Part shown: in pieces, positions 5,688 through 8,872 of the stretch
Numbering within the stretch: the stretch's first letter is position 1
How the letters are laid out: every line of letters starts with the position of its first letter
Assembly: GCA_947165805.1 (NCBI GenBank)
Contig: CAMVBT010000084.1
Coordinates: 1-8,872, forward strand
Source: an uncultured Clostridia bacterium
GTDB taxonomy: Bacteria > Bacillota > Clostridia > Oscillospirales > Ruminococcaceae
DNA: 8,872 nucleotides
Direction of reading: 5' to 3'
Notes under the pieces: generated by a model
Database searches by the model: none
Seen by the model: the letters and a program-made list of their open reading frames with translations, nothing else
What the model was told of the DNA's origin: nothing
Program-made: the position numbers and the translations under genes

Positions 5688-6623
5688 ATGCCAAAAACGG
5701 TGCTGCTCGCGCCGCCCGAAGATGTGATGGTGCGGTGCGACAATCTGGTGAAAATATATAAGAGCAGAGATATCGAGGTCATGGCTCTGCAGGGGCTCGA
5801 TCTTGAAGTCAAGCGCGGCGAGCTCATGGGTATAGTCGGAGCGTCCGGCTCGGGAAAATCCACGCTGCTGAATATGCTGGGCGGTCTTGACAGACCCACA
5901 GCCGGCAGCCTGTACGTTGACGGCAAGGATATGCTGAAATTCAGCGATAAGGATTTCATCGAGTACAAGCGCAGAACGGTCGGGTTCGTGTGGCAGAACA
6001 ACGCGAGGAACCTGATCCCCTATCTGACAGCCCTTGAAAACGTTGAGATGCCGATGATGCTGAGCAATTACGCCGAGAGGCGCAAGCGCGCGGAGTACCT
6101 GCTCGGAATGGTCGGGCTCGAAGCCCGCAAGAACTCGATGCTCGGGCAGATGTCGGGCGGCGAACAGCAGAGGACGGCGATAGCGGTCGCTCTGGCGAAC
6201 AACCCGAAGCTGCTGCTGGCTGACGAACCCACGGGAGCTGTGGACACAAAGACCGCGAACAACGTTCTTGAAGTATTCCGGAAGCTGAACAAGGAGACCG
6301 GTGTTACTATTATAATAGTAACTCACGACGTCAACCTTGCGAAGTCTATTGACCGCGTGGTGGCGATAAGGGACGGCAAGACCTCCAGCGAGCTTATCAG
6401 AAAGAAGCCTGTGCTGACGAACGTTTCGTTCGAGGAGCTGAGCGAGCAGCAGCAGGCGGAGATTAGGGCTGTGCAGGAATCCGGCGCGCACGAGGAGCTG
6501 GTGCTGCTTGACCGCGCGGGCAGATTACAGATACCGAAGGAATATCTCTCGCAGCTCGGCATAAACGGCGGCGACCGCGTACACGTTGAGCTTGAAGAAG
6601 ACAAGATCATCATTTACAAGTGA
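5688..6623 (+). CDS. ABC transporter ATP-binding protein with C-terminal AbrB/SpoVT-like domain
   Basis: A second MacB/LolD-type ATPase. The 311-residue product has Walker A GASGSGKS (51-58), Q-loop Gln103, signature SGGEQQR (156-162), Walker B LLLADE (175-180) and H-loop His213, all intact. The ATPase core ends near residue 238 and a charged linker follows (about 239-268). Residues 269-311 then read like a swapped-hairpin AbrB/SpoVT/MazE-type domain: [37 protein letters not shown]. Such domains usually bind DNA or dimerise. Here it may pair the ATPases or sense a regulator; this is inference. The ATG follows AGGA at 8 nt spacing. It lies 18 nt after the first ATPase, probably co-transcribed, and the two may form a heterodimer. 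Confidence 0.9.
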   Translation: MPKTVLLAPPEDVMVRCDNLVKIYKSRDIEVMALQGLDLEVKRGELMGIVGASGSGKSTLLNMLGGLDRPTAGSLYVDGKDMLKFSDKDFIEYKRRTVGFVWQNNARNLIPYLTALENVEMPMMLSNYAERRKRAEYLLGMVGLEARKNSMLGQMSGGEQQRTAIAVALANNPKLLLADEPTGAVDTKTANNVLEVFRKLNKETGVTIIIVTHDVNLAKSIDRVVAIRDGKTSSELIRKKPVLTNVSFEELSEQQQAEIRAVQESGAHEELVLLDRAGRLQIPKEYLSQLGINGGDRVHVELEEDKIIIYK

Positions 6624-6702
6624 TCAACTGTCCGAATTTCGGGCGGTGAAAATATACTTACGAATTTAAGCGCGAAGCAATTAAAAAGTTTTTGAAAGGG
6701 GT
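6624..6702. other. Spacer after the second ATPase, no convincing terminator
   Basis: A weak stem (GTCCGA with TCGGGC, about 6630-6644) follows the stop codon but has no T run after it. Transcription could continue toward the binding-protein gene. I see no good sigma-A promoter between here and 6907. Confidence 0.35.
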
Positions 6703-6805
6703 TTGGGGAAAACTTGTTTTTTCGTAAGTTTCTCTGATCGCCGCGTCCATGCGGCGTTTTGGAAACTTACTCAAGGCATCCTGCCTTGCAAAAAGTTTTC
6801 CCCAA
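6703..6805. repeat. Branched inverted-repeat element (nested hairpins)
   Basis: An outer 13-bp perfect helix pairs 6703-6715 (TTGGGGAAAACTT) with 6793-6805. Inside it are two arms. The first is a 9-bp stem (6724-6732 with 6762-6770) holding a GC hairpin CGCCGC-GTCCAT-GCGGCG (6739-6756). The second is a 7-bp hairpin CAAGGCA-TCC-TGCCTTG (6772-6788). The result is a three-way-junction fold of about 100 nt. The inner GC hairpin is followed by TTTT and could attenuate transcription. Whether it acts as RNA or is a small mobile repeat cannot be told from one copy. Confidence 0.65.
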
Positions 6806-6807
6806 GA

Positions 6808-6880
6808 CTCGAGCGAAGCGACAAAAAGTCGAGCGAAGCGACAGAACTCGAGCGAAGCGACAAAAACTCAAGCGGAGCGT
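6808..6880 (+). repeat. Tandem CTCGAGCGAAGCGAC repeats, about 20-bp period
   Basis: Four copies start at 6808, 6828, 6847 and 6867 (spacing 20, 19, 20), separated by short A-rich linkers (AAAAA, AGAA, AAAAA). The first three are nearly identical and the last is the CTCAAGCGGAGCG variant also seen at 218. Two helical turns of spacing would put every copy on the same DNA face. The array ends 26 bp before the start of the binding-protein gene. Confidence 0.7.
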
Positions 6881-6890
6881 TCTGAATAAG

Positions 6891-6900
6891 AAAGGTGGAG
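6891..6900 (+). promoter_or_regulatory. Ribosome binding site deciding a TTG start
   Basis: AAAGGTGGAG ends 6 nt before the TTG at 6907 and is the only purine-rich site nearby. It supports the TTG over the next in-frame ATG codons (6952 and 6961), which would cut the signal peptide. Confidence 0.6.
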
Positions 6901-6906
6901 CTGAAT

Positions 6907-8872
6907 TTGGGCAAGAAGAGAAGAACTTTAGCGATACTTCTGACGGCTGCGATGGTGGTGACCATGCAGAGCTTTCCCGCGTATGCGGAAGGCGAAGAGA
7001 TGAGCGAGCAGCAGGAAGAAGCGAGCGAGGCTTCGACGATCAGGAACATCATGAATACCGGAAACCGTGATAACGCGTACAGCGCTTATTACGAGAGACA
7101 CAAGGAAGACAAGTTCCCGACGTCGCAGATAGTCATTGAGGCAAAGAATGCCGTACCCGCGAAGGACTCCGGCGGTGAGGAGCCGCAGTTTGAGATCCTT
7201 AAATATGAGGGTCAAGAGGACTGTCTCAAATGGACGAACAACCGCGGCGAGCTGAGCTTTGATTTCAACGTCGAAGAAGCGGGCAACTACAGTCTCGAGT
7301 TCTTCTATTATACGCTTTCGGGCGGCAGCACCACCATAGATGTCGGCATAAAGATAGACGGCGAATACCCGTTCACCGCGTGCAACGATATCACGCTGGA
7401 CAGATACTGGGAGGACGCCACCACCATAAAGAAGGACAGCAAGGACAATGAGCTGAAGCCCACACAGATCGAAAAGGATATGTGGGTCACTTATCCCGTA
7501 AAGGATAAGGAGGGTCTGTTCAACTATCCTTACTTCTTCAACCTTTCCTCGGGACAGCATACCCTTACGCTCGAGGGTATCAGAACGAATTTCGCGCTCA
7601 AGACTGTCACCTTCAGAAATTATGAGGAGCTTCCCGATTATATGTCCCCCTCACAGGGCGAGATCGAAGATACACCGGCTCTTACGGTAAAGAACGACAT
7701 CGGCACGAACTCCATACTCATCGAGGCGCAGAACCCTGTCTACAAGACAGCCTCCACGCTGTACGCGACCTACGACAGAACATCATGTCTCGCGAGCCCG
7801 TCCCACCCGACCAAGCAGAGATACAATACGATAGGCAAGGAAACGTGGAACAAGGCTACACAGGCTATCACATGGAAGTTCACCGTGCCGAACAACGGCT
7901 ACTACACCTTCTCGTTCAAGGCAAGACAGAACACCATGAGAGGCTTCTATTCCAACAGACGCATATACATAGACGGCGTTGTTCCCAACAAGGCCATGGA
8001 TATAGTCTCCTTCCCCTATGACCCCAACTGGTACGCACAGCAGCTCAAGGACAAGGACGGTACCCCCGTTTACCTCTACCTTGAAGCGGGCGAGCACACC
8101 ATTACCATGGAAGTAGTCCCCGGCGACATAGGCGAGATCATGAGAAGACTCGACGACCTCGTTTACAAGCTCAACTACTACTACAGAAGAATACTCATGA
8201 TAACGGGTCCGAGCCCCGACCAGTACAACGACTACCTCGTTGATATCCAGATACCGGAGCTTATCCCCACATTCCAGCACGCTATCGCGCAGCTCGAGGA
8301 AGAAAAGGCGAACATCGAAAAGCTCGGACAGGGCTCCGAGGCTTCGTCGCTCGAATCCCTCGCGGTCATCTTAAGACGCTGCGTTAAGAAAAAGGACGAG
8401 ATACCGTCCATGGTAGGAACTCTTAAAGACTACATCTCCTCCGTATCCGCGTGGATGAGAGACTACCGCGATCAGCCCCTCGAGCTCGACTACATCGAGG
8501 TGCTCACCTCCCACGAAACTCCCCAGAGAGCCAACGGCAACTTCTTCGAGGAATTCGGCTTCGGCTTCCAGGCATTCATCGGTTCCTTCTTCGAGGATTA
8601 CACGATGCTCTCCGATACAAGTGAAAAGTCCCTCAACGTATGGGTATCCCTCGGCCGTGACCAGGCAACGGTCGTAAAGGACCTCGTCGATAACGGCTTC
8701 AACCAGGGCAACACCGGTGTTCAGGCGAGCATCAACCTCGTACAGGGCGCGATCCTCGAAGCTACCCTCGCCGGCAAGGGACCGGACGTGGCGCTCTTCC
8801 TCGGCGGCGACTTCCCGATACAGTGCGCCGCAAGAGATCTGCTCGTTAACGTCAAGGAATTCAGAGACTTTG
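6907..8872 (+). CDS. Large secreted extracellular solute-binding protein with two CBM-like modules (partial, 3' end outside window)
   Basis: Open to the window edge: 655 residues seen, no stop. The TTG start is supported by AAAGGTGGAG upstream and gives a clean signal peptide: KKRR, hydrophobic core LAILLTAAMVVT, cleavage after AYA at residue 27. There is no lipobox cysteine. Residues about 74-238 and 269-406 are two beta-rich modules with similar openings (IVIEAKN and ILIEAQN), resembling CBM6/35-type sandwiches. A helical, charged region follows (about 407-560). From about 576 (LNVWVSLGRDQATVV, then LAGKGPDVALFLGGDFP) it reads as the start of a family-1 solute-binding domain, as in oligosaccharide ABC importers. 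Binding carbohydrate is an inference. It lies downstream of the two ATPases on the same strand, separated by 283 bp of structured repeat. Confidence 0.85.
   Translation, partial: MGKKRRTLAILLTAAMVVTMQSFPAYAEGEEMSEQQEEASEASTIRNIMNTGNRDNAYSAYYERHKEDKFPTSQIVIEAKNAVPAKDSGGEEPQFEILKYEGQEDCLKWTNNRGELSFDFNVEEAGNYSLEFFYYTLSGGSTTIDVGIKIDGEYPFTACNDITLDRYWEDATTIKKDSKDNELKPTQIEKDMWVTYPVKDKEGLFNYPYFFNLSSGQHTLTLEGIRTNFALKTVTFRNYEELPDYMSPSQGEIEDTPALTVKNDIGTNSILIEAQNPVYKTASTLYATYDRTSCLASPSHPTKQRYNTIGKETWNKATQAITWKFTVPNNGYYTFSFKARQNTMRGFYSNRRIYIDGVVPNKAMDIVSFPYDPNWYAQQLKDKDGTPVYLYLEAGEHTITMEVVPGDIGEIMRRLDDLVYKLNYYYRRILMITGPSPDQYNDYLVDIQIPELIPTFQHAIAQLEEEKANIEKLGQGSEASSLESLAVILRRCVKKKDEIPSMVGTLKDYISSVSAWMRDYRDQPLELDYIEVLTSHETPQRANGNFFEEFGFGFQAFIGSFFEDYTMLSDTSEKSLNVWVSLGRDQATVVKDLVDNGFNQGNTGVQASINLVQGAILEATLAGKGPDVALFLGGDFPIQCAARDLLVNVKEFRDF

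Noticed and set aside
5664..6491. Long minus-strand frame opposite the second ATPase
   Set aside because: The plus strand has every ABC motif in order; the antisense frame shows no domain.
6808..6880. CRISPR-like array
   Set aside because: The repeats are 15 bp and the gaps only 4-5 nt, far too short for spacers, and no cas genes are present.
6928..7560. Long minus-strand frame opposite the binding-protein gene
   Set aside because: It is a shadow of the well-supported plus-strand frame, which has a signal peptide and domains; the same holds for 7783-8280 minus.

Overview
The window looks like a chromosomal piece of a Clostridia bacterium, most likely Ruminococcus-like (Oscillospiraceae). 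The evidence is the Firmicutes-type order SRP RNA - dnaX - ybaB/EbfC - recR, sigma-A promoters with 17-nt spacers, purine-rich ribosome binding sites, and a large secreted carbohydrate-type binding protein of the kind common in fibre-degrading gut Clostridia. The genus is an inference. No phage, IS or CRISPR signature is visible.

Layout. Positions 1-295 are intergenic and repeat-rich, with a terminator for the leftward operon. Positions 296-2823 (minus) hold recR, ybaB/EbfC and dnaX in a tight operon. At 2852-2978 (minus) is a small SRP (4.5S) RNA with its own promoter, reading straight into dnaX. Positions 3061-3722 are a gene-free repeat region: a GC-rich tandem unit of about 100-117 bp, then a composite hairpin element that shares long matches with positions 1-172. 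Positions 3723-4574 (minus) encode a patatin-like phospholipase with its own promoter. Positions 4648-4842 are an AT-rich divergent spacer. From a fully consensus promoter at 4843-4871 a rightward block begins: a MacB/LolD-type ABC ATPase (4968-5669), a second one carrying a C-terminal AbrB/SpoVT-like domain (5688-6623), a structured 283-bp spacer, and the first 655 residues of a very large secreted solute-binding protein (6907 to the window end).

How the parts work together. The left block is housekeeping: the clamp-loader ATPase (DnaX), a nucleoid-associated protein and RecR for recombinational repair, with the protein-targeting RNA in front. The right block looks like an ABC system, but its composition is odd. 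The ATPases are of the class that usually works with FtsX/MacB-type permeases, whereas the binding protein resembles those of sugar importers and carries two CBM-like modules. No permease lies inside the window, so the partner must be downstream or elsewhere.

The most interesting signals are the ATPase-AbrB fusion, the unusual ATPase/binding-protein pairing, and the intergenic repeats. The repeats include a 52-bp perfect inverted match between the two ends of the dnaX region, a branched hairpin element with 20-bp-period repeats before the binding-protein gene, and a scattered 15-16 nt motif next to gene 3' ends.
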